Positions 45,180-57,280 of a stretch of DNA of 64,000 nt are shown piece after piece. Under the pieces are notes generated by a model, which saw only the letters and a list, made by a program, of their open reading frames with translations, had not been told where the DNA came from and did not search any database. The position numbers and the translations under genes are program-made. The stretch spans positions 1,909,471 through 1,973,470 of the forward strand of contig KE546966.1 of the NCBI GenBank assembly GCA_000442125.1. The letters run 5' to 3'. The stretch's first letter is position 1. The number at the start of each line of letters is the position of its first letter. Origin of the DNA: Opeltia flavorubescens. Taxonomy: Eukaryota > Ascomycota > Lecanoromycetes > Teloschistales > Teloschistaceae.

Positions 45180-46234
45180 GATGAGAGACTTCGGTCGGAC
45201 TTCGAAATGGAAAGGACAGTAAAGATGACGACGAAAAATGAGTGTCTAAGAGAGTGACTGGATCCTGTGCCTGAGTATGATTGCAACAGATACACTGTGG
45301 CAGAGCCATTCTTATATATCGTTCGAAATCCATAAATAGAGAACTTTACCTACATTTGCCTGACTCTATTCAAGAGTTATCAAAGGGCGTCTGGGTCAAA
45401 ACAAGGCTTCGCGACTGCCGACGAGCTAATGTCAGGTACCACAGCGACGGCAGCGAGCCGCATCCCAAAAGCGTGATAATTCTTCCGAAATCTGGTCCAC
45501 TAGTCCCCAGACGGGTGGAATAGAGGTTTTGGAAAACGGATCGCGTCTACCATGGTACTTGATGGGCAATTGTAATTCCCCATCTCGGCGCGGATATTGT
45601 CAGCCGTGTACACGAATAGTAACAAAGAGAACGCAGGCCATGTGAACCTCAACAGCCGCGGGGAGATTCAGTGATGCGGCCAACTTTGTTTGTCAAAGCT
45701 TGGTATTAGGTTGACGATAATCAAGATCATGCATGGACTCGAAGTGTTGATGAGAGAACCTCGCGAGATGTACGAGAAACTGCACTAGGATTGTTTCGAT
45801 AAGGACCTGTCGCTATATCAATACTTTCGATCATGGAGCATGTTTTGAGTCCAAAAGTGGCCGAAATAAAGTGAGTCAGTCCAATCTCGCAGCATGCAGC
45901 CCTTCGTGATGTAGATTACACAATGTACTCCGAGCCAGCGTCGGGAGTGACCAAAGGTAGAGTAAGAACTCTTTGCAAAATCATCCGATCAAAGTCTTCT
46001 GCTGTATTCATATTGAGAGGCAAGAGCGATCCCACCAGATCCTACTTGTTGAAACCACCAATTCCTATCGCAATTAGATGGTTGAGCTCTATCTCATAAA
46101 TGCTTCGTTTCCGAGGACCATTGATGTATCACATAGGTTTCGGTAAGTCTGATGTATTGGGCTCGTCTAGTATCAAAAGGACCACTGCGCTCTCATCACT
46201 GGCAGGCCCATCATAATAGAATTTCTAAGACCGT
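45180..46234. other. intergenic between sedolisin start and the NLR remnant
   Basis: No gene. Just beyond the remnant's stop (about 46136-46225, minus strand) another frame reads as plausible protein (YDGPASDESAVVLLILDEPN), which may be a frame-shifted continuation of the NLR. Confidence 0.45.
45312..45318 (-). promoter_or_regulatory. TATA box of the sedolisin gene
   Basis: TATATAA on the minus strand about 135 nt upstream of the start codon, a usual distance for a regulated fungal gene. Confidence 0.45.
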
Positions 46235-47723
46235 CTAAACGGGATCTCCGTTTTCGACGTTCGATGGAGGAGGTATCAAGGTTAATTCAACGATACTTCC
46301 TTGGGCTAGAAAGGTGTTGGCTTTCACGACTAAATCGAGATCCTGTAGATCCTCGAGTTTTCCTCGGACGAATTCCATTGCGGTTCTGTGAATAAAGTCT
46401 ACCTTTTGATGGTCATCCATAACTTTCAATTCTGCTTTCACTTCTTCATTGCCTAGCTCATTCTGTACATCAATGAGGCCGCCACAGGATGCGGTAAGCC
46501 GGGTCTTTAGTCTTCGACAAATCGATACAAACCGAGATGTATCACAATATTTGAGATCAAGTTTGACTACCTTCTGCCAGGGTTCATCCTCTGTGCAGGC
46601 TAGCCGTTGTAATCCGAGCCCCAAGTCAGATTCCGCTGCAGCAAGCAAGATACTGAAGTATCTGACGCCTTCGTCCTGGTATATTGGTTGCACACTGCCC
46701 AACATTTGTGTATACATCCCTTGGATGGTTTCAGGTGCTCTCTCAAGTCTTGACTGCAGCATATCAATAGAGTCGTAATTTCTTGCTCCCGTAATGAGGT
46801 CTTTAATTATCAAGTCCAGCCAGAGAAAAACCCCTTGAGCTCTTTCAAATAGCGTAGCTCTCAAACAGTCCAGTTTTCCACTTTCCATTCGCATGTGCCT
46901 CTTCACGCCAGGTATCAATTTTCCTATCACCGTACGTTCAAGGTCCTCACGGTTGAGATCCTGTACCCGGAGTTGAGGACACGATTTGAACTCCTGGCGA
47001 TAAGCCTGTTCTGGGCGGCTGGAGACGCAGATCTTACATTGTGGGTTATTGGTAGAGAGTCGAACAACATTCAGAAGCACCTCTTCGTCTCCAACAAATT
47101 CATCAAGTCCGTCCACGAAAGCGCAGAGATTGACGGATGTAGGCTTCTGATCCAGAAATCTAGTGAGGATAGAAAGAAGACGCTCATCCGTCCATGCGGG
47201 AAGAAAGTTCCTGGAGACATCGACTCCTCTTTTCCCGCTACCGTGTTGCATTCTCGCCAGATTGACTAGTTCTAGCCACTGCGTGGCGATTTGATAAAGC
47301 AAAGATCTCAAAAGGCCAGTGCAACTCTTCTGCAATGCACTTCCTGCCTCCCAAAAGAAAAAGGATACTACTATTAGGTCCGTATCTTGTCCCCAATCGC
47401 AAAGGAGCTGAGTGCTTGAATCTGCGTTAACAATGTACTTCATTAAAGTTGATATCGGTGATGACGATGGATTACAACGATAATGATACAAGGAGTGAAT
47501 GAGGAGAAGGTATATAGCTTGGGCGACGCGTTGATATAGAGATATGGTAAAAGTAAGATACGAAGAATGATGTACCTAACGCATCCGCAATCTCCACACT
47601 TTCTCTATGTCCAGACACAGAGCCATCCTTATACAGCTCTCGGCACGTCTTGATCGCTCTAAAGCTGAAATCAACAACCTGCAGCACCCCGGCGGCAAGG
47701 CTGAAAGCCGTCAACGGTTCCAT
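46235..47723 (-). pseudogene. NACHT-type NLR (STAND NTPase), internally deleted, P-loop lost
   Basis: The gene starts with a typical fungal NLR N-terminus (MEPLTAFSLAAGVLQVVDFS, then FRAIKTCRELYKDG, ending EIADAL; 47576-47723) and a GT donor. The next recognisable text is STLMKYIVNADSSTQLLCDW, the segment that directly follows the Walker A Gly-Lys. The expected linker of a few hundred residues and the P-loop itself are gone. Downstream parts are present: CAFVDGLDEF (Walker B), KICVSSRPE (sensor), FLWLDLIIKDL and VDFIHRTAMEFVRG (winged-helix side). No ankyrin/WD/TPR repeats follow. A cryptic acceptor (CAG at 47422-47424) would join both parts in frame, giving a 444-residue protein without nucleotide binding. 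Called a decayed incompatibility/immune-type gene. Confidence 0.75.
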
Positions 47724-48119
47724 GACGACGTGAAAACGAACAGCATGCAATATACAAAATGATGATAACAATGTCCTTTTCACCTGAACACCATAATGCT
47801 GTAATTGAGTACCGGGAAATGAACAAGTGACGATAGGAAAGAAGATTAGAGTGGGTTGGAAATGCTACGTGACTGCCTCCTCCAGCTGTTCATGCAGGCT
47901 GGAGCCCCGCTAGACCGCTTCGGTCTGGTTGCGTGGAAGTCGATACGGCGACTTCCTATCACTCTCGGCTCGATGATGGCAGTTGCGAGACATGCAGCAA
48001 GGGCAATGCAAAGCCTAACCTACACGAAATTACACTTGGTTTACGAGCAATCTTTCTGCGGGCTATGTTACGAAATACACAATTAATTCAGCCATACTGT
48101 CCTGGATTATGATCCTGGA
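47724..48119. other. intergenic with tandem hairpins
   Basis: Between the NLR start and the phosphatase stop. Three perfect hairpins occupy 47880-47956 (listed separately). No gene. Confidence 0.55.
47880..47956. repeat. three tandem perfect hairpins
   Basis: 47880-47904: CTCCAGC/GCTGGAG, 7 bp, 11-nt loop. 47912-47926: AGACCG/CGGTCT, 6 bp, CTT loop. 47935-47956: GGAAGTCG/CGACTTCC, 8 bp, 6-nt loop. They follow one another with 7-8 nt between, like the array at 32852-32986. Nature unknown. Confidence 0.6.
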
Positions 48120-50619
48120 CTATCTTTTGGAACGACTAAGACCTAAGCATGCTGCCATGTTGAAGAATATGTCGATGTTGTTATAGACGCCTATAGCCCA
48201 TCGTCAGAATTTAAATGAACATTCTGGAAGTGGCACTCACCTCCAAACATCTCCTGGCAAGGCCCCTGTGCAAAGACCGGCACATCTGTCAGCGAGTGAA
48301 CGCCTTGAGCATTGTTGACCGGCAAAGTCCCGTTGACAAGAAAACCAGTCACTGCGTCCTTGTAGTTGACAATGTAATTGTCTTCCTCAACGGATGTATT
48401 GACAGCGGGAAGTCGCGGCCCAGATTTGTGGACTTGGTAGTTCTCACGATGGTCGGGATTGGCTCCTACAGCTGAGAAAAGGGTGTACCTAAGAATAGAT
48501 TTTAGCGTGATGGGTCATGAGAAGGAGCAGCCTGAAATCTGGGTGGCACAAAGCGACGGCTCACCGTGGGTCCCAGTTCGCTGGGAAGGCAGCGCCCTCG
48601 CTGTATTGGAGACTACTAGTGTCTTCTGGAGAACCGGGAATTACATATTGCGAGAGGCCTGATTCCTTGTAAGTACCGATGGCATTACGTTTCTTTCGAT
48701 CTGTGTCCTGCGCATTGAGATATTTCGTATCAACACTACCGGCAACATCGAATCCATGGCCGTGGTCAGCCGTGACCAAAACGAGCGTCTCTTTCAAGTT
48801 GCCTAGTTGCGTGAGCTTCGCGATAGTCGCCTTGACAGTATCATCGAGCTCGAGTAGATCCGCGAGGGCGCGATCATAGTCTAGAGTGTGCATCTGCTTG
48901 TCGATTGACGCAGCTTCAGACATGAGCAAGAATCCCTCTTTGCTGTGACGTGCATTTAGGATATCGATTGCCTTCAAGGTCATTTCTTTGAGACCTGGCA
49001 AGTCGGTGGCATCCCCTCCACTACCATCCGGGCTGTTCTTTTTGCCAAGGAGGTTTTGCTTATAGACATTGCGATCTAACCATACTGGCATATTTGACCT
49101 GGAAAAGATCCCGACCGTTTTCGCATTGTTAGGCGTAGCGCTTAGGGCGGTGTTGTTTAAGACTACATTGTACCCTTTGCTTTGGAACAGCTTGTAGTAA
49201 TCCTGCCCTTTATAGGAAGTTTTCCCGGGTAGAAATTGCTCTGCACCACCGCCAAAGAGGACATCAGGAGTCCAATTGGTCCATGTGTACTATACGTAGC
49301 TTTAGAAAAGATATAATTTAGGATAGCTGCAGGGGAGCCTTACATTGGTAATGCCGTTGAGGAAAGTGTCGACAACGTGGGGATACTGGCCACGGTCCGC
49401 GGTATGAGCTGTCATAGCTGCGGGTGTAGCGTCGGCGATGAAAGCCGTCGATACGATCCCTTCCTTAGGTTAGTTGCCATGAAAGAAATGGGCTTTCAGT
49501 ATTACATACCAACACCGCCGCGTGTCAGCCGGTGGAAGATCTCCGCAATGGTCTCAAACTTTGGATCATCGAAGGGACTCGGGGATGAGTCACGGTAAAC
49601 CCCCAAAGCATTCACCGTTGACTTATGCCCTGTGTACAATGCAGTTGCCGAATTTGCGCTGTCTGTAATGAACGAATCGATAGAATGCTAACGACTATCA
49701 GTAAAGTAGCTTTTTTCAAGCGGATGTCGCCATCTCAGGTTCACCGTCATCTGGTGTCCCAGTACGGGGAATTTGTCCATCTGTAGCTTGGACTGGTATC
49801 TGCCATTCACTGTTTGATGGGCGATCAGGCGAGCAGCACTGATCATGTTGGTGGTCATTCTGGATGTTTATCAGCTCTACGCATTTAGTAACACTGTTTG
49901 AGTGGGCAATACCCATCCTACCGAATATTAGTCGTGTATCACCGATGATGGATGGGATACTTACGCCAATGAAGAGGACTATGTTCTTCGTTTTTCGTGC
50001 CGTGGCAAGATCGCGCACCAACCAGCTTGCCGTGGTCTTCTGGCCATTATTGTAGGTCAAAGTGGCCGTGTATTCACCAGGCTGATAGAGGGCTACGCGT
50101 CGATAAATCTTTGAGGCAACGTTCACCAAAGACGGCGTCTTAGCATCACGCGCGAAGTAGTCTACATCGTATAGCTTCAGCAAATGAAGCATTATCGAGG
50201 TAAGATTCCTCAAAGAGTGAAACTAAGGATACCTTCGAACCAAGTGAAATTCCATCGCTCCAAGGCCGGTTCGGATATCTTAAAGTAGGAAGCTGCATTC
50301 TGAGGACTGCTGCCCTCCTTCGTGATTGTGAACGTGAAATTTGTATCTGGAGTAGTCCTGCCTGTCGCCTCGCTGCCATTGACAGGAGCATGGACCTCAA
50401 GGCGGATGTCAAAATACTGCCCAGCCAGGAAATCGGTCCTAATTATCGTTATTCACTTGTTTAACATGATATTTCATTTCTATTCATGACATACTGATCA
50501 GGAGGAAAGACGCAGCCTAATTTGGGACATGTGCCCAATCGTTGAAATGATTGGGCTTGAACGAAGGCAGCGAATGAAATGATGGAAGCAAAGAACAGTA
50601 GGACCTTGGATGATATCAT
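48120..50619 (-). CDS. secreted/vacuolar alkaline phosphatase
   Basis: Ten exons: 50495-50619, 50233-50438, 49965-50161, 49913-49917 (5 nt), 49745-49859, 49510-49687, 49344-49459, 48565-49289, 48241-48488, 48120-48190; 661 residues. It hydrolyses phosphomonoesters with a two-zinc/one-magnesium site. A signal peptide (VLLFFASIISFAAFVQAQ) and an extra N-terminal beta-type domain (about 25-165) precede the catalytic fold. The fold shows NIVLFIG-DG-MTTNMISAA (metal-ligand Asp 177, encoded by the microexon), TDSANSATALYTGHKS (phosphorylated Ser about 226), VSTAFIADATPAA, LMSEAASIDKQMH, VLVTADHGHG (Asp/His ligands) and GVHSLTDVPVFA (His ligand). All nine junctions restore the frame. Family assignment is firm; the compartment is inferred from the signal peptide. 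Confidence 0.92.
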
Positions 50620-51605
50620 GGTCACAACCTCTGTGTGAGCGTAGAGACCTGAAAGCTCCCACAATAACGAGAATGCAAGCCATCAATCCCATCATCAGAA
50701 GCTGATCCATTATATATTTACCTTCACAATGGTGGTTGCATTGCACCCCGAGCTTACCAGATCAGGGTGGATACTTGTTCGGGACTAGAATGCAGATATT
50801 CCCGGAGATGCCAAGAGATTTCTTGTCGCTGATTGATCAATCAGAGAGTGCCTTCTTGACACGTTTTCTACCACCATATGCACGTTCTTCAATTTCCTTG
50901 CTCAATGGTATCGAGTCATCATTTCGCCAAGCCGCTGGTTTTCAACACCTTCCATCTTCGTAAATCGAATGACCCATCGCTCCGGTCCAGGATAAGTCAT
51001 TCCACAAATGTGTAAAGGACCAAACGCTAGGCTCATAGCCTTAGGCAAAGCGATGGGACTTGATCAATGGAACATGACGCAGGAACAGCACGCGAGAAAA
51101 TAGACGAGTGCACATGGGGTTAGGCTAGGGTTTGGGTTCACTGGTCAATCACATTTGATGATGTAATGACGATGGAAGAAACGAATAACATCAGTCAGAG
51201 AAATCGAGTAGATGAGGCTCCTACATAAGCAAATCTGAAAATGAATTTTGTCCGCAAACTTTCTGTAAGATTTATGACACCTGGCCAAATCCAAGTCTGG
51301 CTTAGTGGAATGTCAGTGTTTGTAGCCGAATGTTTGAATTTGTGAAAAGGATACGGTAGAAGTACAAAGCGAATGGCTTAGAATCGATAGTCCAGCTAGC
51401 AAATTAATATTCGAAGCGCCATGGTACATGGACGACCTGGATCCCCCGGTTACTCGCCGTCTGCACGCCAATTTGATCAAAGAAAAGGAAGAGGGAAAAG
51501 CTAATGCCTGAGCGCCTGTAGTAGCTGAAGGGGTATATCATGATGCAAAGATGATCTTAGCGTGACAATGTGACAGCTTATGTGTAGTTGAGTGTAAAGA
51601 AATTC
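50620..51605. other. intergenic
   Basis: Phosphatase promoter region and the C2H2 gene's 3' flank. No gene seen. Confidence 0.5.
50709..50716 (-). promoter_or_regulatory. TATA box of the phosphatase gene
   Basis: TATATAAT on the minus strand about 92 nt upstream of the start codon. Confidence 0.4.
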
Positions 51606-53120
51606 TTAAATTGACCCTGCCCAGACCTCGCCACCGACCATACGGGGCTTGGTTTCATATTGGTCGGGCTCTGTGCTCTGAGGTCGGCGAAGATTGGAAT
51701 TGGGATAGTAGAGGTGAGGTGCCGATTGCGAGAATGGCGGCTCAGGATACAAGTACGAGTCGCGCGTAGGAGAACCCATACTGGGAATCGGCGACTGCCA
51801 GCCTACACTGCTCAAGTGCGGGCTGCTTCCCGAGCTGCCCGAATGGCGGTGTTCTGGGTGTGTTGGTGGTTCCAGGACGGGTGGCGGACCGTATATTGCT
51901 GGGTGAGATGTCAGTGATGGTCGATGCTGGTTCGATGCCGGCGGTGGTCCTCCATAAGCTGACAACGTAGGCGAACCGATCGATGGCGACGATCTCAGGC
52001 TTGGTGGTTGTAAATCGTGGCGTAGATGATGAGGTAATGGACCAGACGGCATGTATGTAAAATCTACTGAGTGACGATTAACATTCGGCATGCGTGGTGC
52101 CTCATTGGGTGGTGACAGTGACGAATTTCGCCGTCCGGGAGATGGAGTAGAGGTACCGGAAGCGGTGTCAGAGTAGTTACCACCCTCAGAACTCGTCTGT
52201 TGAGTAAGGGTGGGAGGTCTTGAGGCCAGTGCAGCCGCTGTAGCTGCTGCAGCTTCCTCGACTGTGCCAGTGTGATGATTCTGATGGCGAGTTAACGTCG
52301 TTCGTCGTGTGAATGTCTTTTGGCAGTCTGCAAATGGACATTTATAAGGCCGTTTCCCCGAATGTATGCGGCGATGACGCGCAAGAGAGCTGGAATCGCT
52401 GAATGGCTGTTAGACGATTAGCATGTGAGAAGTAAAGATTCGAGTAATCTTGCGTACTTTGCCACATCGTTCGCACATATGAGGCTTTTCGCCTGTGTGA
52501 ACCCGCGCATGGACAGTCAGCGCAGAGCGTTGGATAAACTGCTTCTCGCAGCCAGGATGGTCGCAAACGTGGGGTCGGACACCAGTGTGGATACGTTCTG
52601 TCATACGATTGTCAGACAATGAGGAATGGGATGTGAAGAGCACAAACAAACCATGACGTGCCAGATCGCTCCTCCGGGCGAAGCCTTTGCCACAAGTTCC
52701 GCAAGCAAAGGCTTTGACAGCGTCGCCAGCCCCGCCAGTGCCAGAGACAAGTGCCTGCACTGAATGCTGATTATTTTCAGGGTGACCTGACGAAAGCGTG
52801 TATCCATTCTCCAATCCGGCATGGTGGACATCAGGGCTGCTAGCTAATAGGGGCATTGACTGCTGAACGTCACCCTGCGAAGGATGGTGGATCTGCGCCC
52901 GTACGTATGGCAGTGTCTGCACAGGCCTCGAGGTTCTTGGTGCGAACTCTGAAGAGTGGTCAGACACGCCGTCAGAATCCGACGGCCCATTTGCAACATG
53001 GGCGGTAGAGAAAGCATGGCCAATTTGTTGTGTCAGCTGTTGATCGCTGACAGCAGCGGCGGCGGCCGCCGCCACCGCGGCAGCAGAACCCTTGTTATTG
53101 AGCATGTTGTGAATGTCCAT
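51606..53120 (-). CDS. C2H2 zinc-finger transcription factor, four fingers
   Basis: Exons 52652-53120, 52458-52597 and 51606-52406 give 469 residues. The start [12 protein letters not shown] is followed by an 18-residue Ala-rich tract. Four linked C2H2 fingers lie at about residues 137-250: [19 protein letters not shown] (joined by splice to ERIHTG), [40 protein letters not shown] (made by the second splice) and [20 protein letters not shown]. The TGEKP-like linkers (TGVRP, TGEKP, SGKRP) mark sequence-specific DNA binding. The 200-residue C-terminus is Pro/Ser-rich ([19 protein letters not shown]), likely a regulatory or activation region. Introns are 54 and 51 nt. I do not recognise the specific orthologue. 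A very long gene-free stretch lies upstream. Confidence 0.92.
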
Positions 53121-56100
53121 AGTGGACCGAGGAGGAGATAAATCGAGCGATAATAGATTATTGGCACGAGGAAATCAACAAGGCTGATGCAACCACTAAG
53201 AAGGTGAGAGATCTCACGAGTCTTGTTGATTCCAGAGGAGAAGCTTATGACCATAGATCGACGAGAGAGGCTTTCTGCAAAGGCTCAGAGAGACCGACCG
53301 GATCGTTTTGCCGAATGTTGTTTCTTGTTGTCTCAATGAATGACAAAGAAATGGAAAGTAGTATAGTGGGAGGCGATGTTATCGCTGATGGTCTTTGCAG
53401 TTATCTCAACGTTCAATTGTACCTCTGACTGGATGTAGCAGAATGGCTTCGAATAGAATTCTTTGCCTAGTGATGAGTGAACCAGAGAAGTTCAGTGTGC
53501 TGCTTAAAGTGTAGAATTGTCTTGGATCGATGGTATGAGAACCCACTTTCTTCTTCGGGTATTGTTTTTTTAAGAAGTGAATTGTTGTTATAAAGTGAAC
53601 GAGTGAACAGGTTTGGATAGATCCAGGCTTCGGGTTGCCTCTTCAATAAAGGTTGTGTAGGTCCCTTGAAGGCCGTTCACCGAGATATATTGGGGCCACT
53701 TGAAATAGCTCTTGCGCTGAATTCGTATTGTTCAGACTGGCAAACTTATTCCTCGCAACCGATTGTAGAGTGATCGGATTACGTTGGATCGCTCGGTGGG
53801 GAGGGTCGATTGATACGAATTACCCTGTATATGAGCTTGCCTATAGAAGGCATTTGTTAGCTTCGAGGCGTAAGCAATGAAATAGACTCAGCAGTATGAC
53901 TGCAGTAGATATTGATGATTTACTGATGTTTCGGAGCGAAGCCCGTGTTGGAAATGAGAATCAGAGAGTGGCAACTCACCAAGGCCTTGTTTCTCACAAC
54001 CTCTCGAATATGAACCTTTTGCCTTCCTCTCGATATACGTGTGTGAAATCAGCTGTCCGCTGTGCTTGACATGAAACTGCTTGTCGGCGCACAAAGGGAG
54101 TAGGTGATATGGGTCGCTAAATGCAGCGGGCCGGAAGTCGATGGGTTGGAAATTACAGGCTGGAAAGGGGGATTCTGGGTAGAATAAAAAAAATCGGATT
54201 TCCCAAGGCGGTGGGGCTGAGAGGTTGAAGGAGCCGTTGAGAGGTAGGGATGTGGAGAGATGTCAAAGGGCCCAGGCCAACATGATCCGTCAGCGTTCGT
54301 CCGGAGAATTCCAAAAAGACTAAGAATCAATCAGGGGTGCAGAGACCATGTCACGGTCATGGTTCAAGACTCGGTGTACTTGGCTGGGTGGTAGTGGTGA
54401 GAGAAGAAGCAGTTGGAGTTGCGGTAAGAGGCAGCCCTTGATTCGAGGGAGTTAGCGTGGCGGAAAGGTGCGCCAGCCAGCCGGAGGGTTCAATCAGCAT
54501 TCCGAATGATTGGTGGTGTAACAACCAAGCACATGTCGTCGACTGTCCGTCGGCTCATCGATGGTTGTGCCACGAGGTGATCGACAAAAGCACGAGGGTC
54601 CGAAATTAATTGGGGAAGGAATTCTAGCATATTCAGGGGGGGTAGGAGCTGATCGTCATCCATGCGACTCCACCCACGGAAGCTTTGGAAGGATAGAAGC
54701 CTGCGCAGAAGACGCATAGAAGCTGAACCAGCGCCTTCCATTCCCTAGGGGCGTTCCACCAGTTCCCCGTGAAGCTGCAGCGTCGATCCAACTCGAGGCC
54801 TAAACACTGCTAAAGGCTGCTAACAACCCGTGCGGGGCCACTCTCTGCTCCTTCTCTCCCAGTCCTAGCCCTGGATCCCTGGTCTGTCCATCTTCCGTCA
54901 CCTCATCTGCCAATTCCAAAGATGCAAGTCCATTCTTGTCTGCATCCTTACCGAAGCGTGGCTGCACAGACATCGTACTTCTAGCGTACATCTAGCGTTG
55001 GACGGTCTACATCCGGTCTTGAGCTCCGAGTATCAATTAGCATCCGAATGACCTCACTTTACCATTCAAGGCTCCCATCTCATGATACTAACCCACCTAA
55101 AAGCCGCACTATCTGTCTATCTGCAGGTTATGTGTCATTCGTACTGCAAAGGCGATCGACCTCTGTGGTTTCATGTTGAGGAGGACAACGATCATTGCTC
55201 ACATGCCAACCTACTTTCTGCTGAACCGCAACACCGGGCTTCTTCGGTCATACAAGCCACAATGAAGAGCGGCAATCATCCTTGCTTTGCTGGTCGACGG
55301 ATCGCGCTGCGGTTCTTGCGACCCAGTGCAGATGCGCGAAAAACGCCCCCATCGATAACGTCGCTTCTAGCGAGTTGGCGGATTTCTCTATTTGCTCTGG
55401 TTGGTGGTTATGGTTACGCTTATAGCACCCAGGATGAAGCTCGTGATCTACCTCCTCTGCATTTCCACCAAGGTGGTAACGAAATGTCCACGGTTATGAT
55501 GGCCCGTCCGCCCCTGGCCTCGTCTCTCACATATCTCCTAGATTTAATCTTCCATGGGTAACCGAAAATGATCAAATCCTTGCCAAGCAGCAACCACCTG
55601 GAACATTGAATGAGATCTGGTCAAAGCGATTATAATTTCTCATTGTACCCCAGGATTGTGACGACAAGAAAGACATCAAGCTCCTGTTGGTTGCCTAGCC
55701 CGTTTGATCGACAAACCAATAGGTCATCGTGCCTTTGTATGTACAGACAACACATCAAAACCTTAGACTTTAGCGAACCGCAAAGTGTCGAGATGCGATG
55801 CGTCACGCCCCACCGAAGACACAACAGCAACATTTGGGGGAAATCTTGGATCTTGGAAAAGCACTGTGCAACCGCATGTCCCCTATTTTTAGCTGTACTC
55901 TGAGGCCTGTCTGTTGTACTCTAGACGGTCCATACAGCATGTGAACGCAACGACTTACCGAGTTTCAGCGTACCGACTACCACCTCTTCGTTGTGCAAAG
56001 TATTGTACGAGTGGAAGCACGCGTGGTTCATGCAACCGACGCCGCGCGCATTTCTAGCTTCTAGTCCTTCGTTATTGTCGCGTTCGTCCACCATGGCCAG

Positions 56101-57280
56101 TCAAAAGGTGATTTGCTACCTGCGTGCTCAGTCGACGCTGGATTCGGTAATAGATGTCACCATACATACTAATCCTGTATGCAACTATAGAGGTGCGTCT
56201 CGTACTCACCGTCGACTAGAGGCGCTGCGAGTCATTCGGTAGTGGCGCGCAAGGTTGCCGTCGCCGATGGTGTCCCGCATATCGACTGCATGAAATACGA
56301 GGCTCTAATTAGTAGGTCTTGAGTACCTGCATCGGCACTTCATCGTCGTTCCATCTATTTCTGTCTGATGTTTTCGTCGCATGAGGGAATCGTACAAAGT
56401 CTTCGAGACTCGAAACATTGCAGACTCTGTCACTCTACAGACTACACAGTGATCATGGTATTGGACATGAAAGGGATTAGAAAATCAGCCAAATGCTTCC
56501 TTAGAGGCATGCCCGATGTCTACACCGCGAAACTCGCGGTGACGAAGAGATTCCTCTTTTATATTGAGGCGCATACACGTTCAACTGGCGAATCACCCTT
56601 GGTCATTGATCTCTGAAGCATCTATGGCTGGTAGACGAGAACGCAGAAACTAAATATCACCAACTTGTACATGCGAACATTCCATATTGAAAAGTTTCGT
56701 AATCGAGCCAATTGCCGAGATTGGACGATTTGATGATGTTCGAGACGCAAAACAAAAGCCGGAAATACACTTGAATTTTTTCAATTTGTACATCTCTGGT
56801 TGCTCCTCACTGCATTACCCCGCAGCCTGATTTGGCCTAACGAATCCAGGCACTGCCAAGATACTAATGGTTTCCTTTTCATGACATTAAAAAGTTCCAA
56901 ATCATAGACCAATCGTATCCTTTTCTACAGAATAGCAGTATAAACGCCTGCATCAGGACAGTCCGATGTAACCAGTTGCTCTTATCTAGATCTCAATGCT
57001 CAAAACTACTCATCGTGCGGTCGGAGTGGTTGCCTAACATTTGCCTGCTAGTTGCCTAGTAGAGTCAGACTTCCCATACTACCACACTCATAAGTATCAG
57101 TTGATGATCTCCCTGTAACCTTTAAGCTACCTTTCAATGCATTAATCCTTTTCTCTCTCGTGAATTGCGCGGTATTGGCGCTGTGGACTCACGTATACCT
57201 CGCCTCCTCATTCTCGACTCCAGCAAGCAGAGTTGATAAACTCGACCTTTTCTGTCATTTTCACCCACAAAGAAATTATA
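53121..57280. other. gene-free 4.2 kb upstream of the C2H2 regulator
   Basis: No frame on either strand has family signal; the longest (159 codons at 55082-55561, plus) has unconvincing composition. Two divergent genes flank it, so it holds both promoters and probably a long leader of the regulator. Non-coding RNA genes cannot be excluded. Confidence 0.55.

Noticed and set aside
55082-55561. 159-codon plus-strand frame in the large gene-free stretch
   Set aside because: Composition is unconvincing, no domain, no supporting splice context. Kept as a note only.
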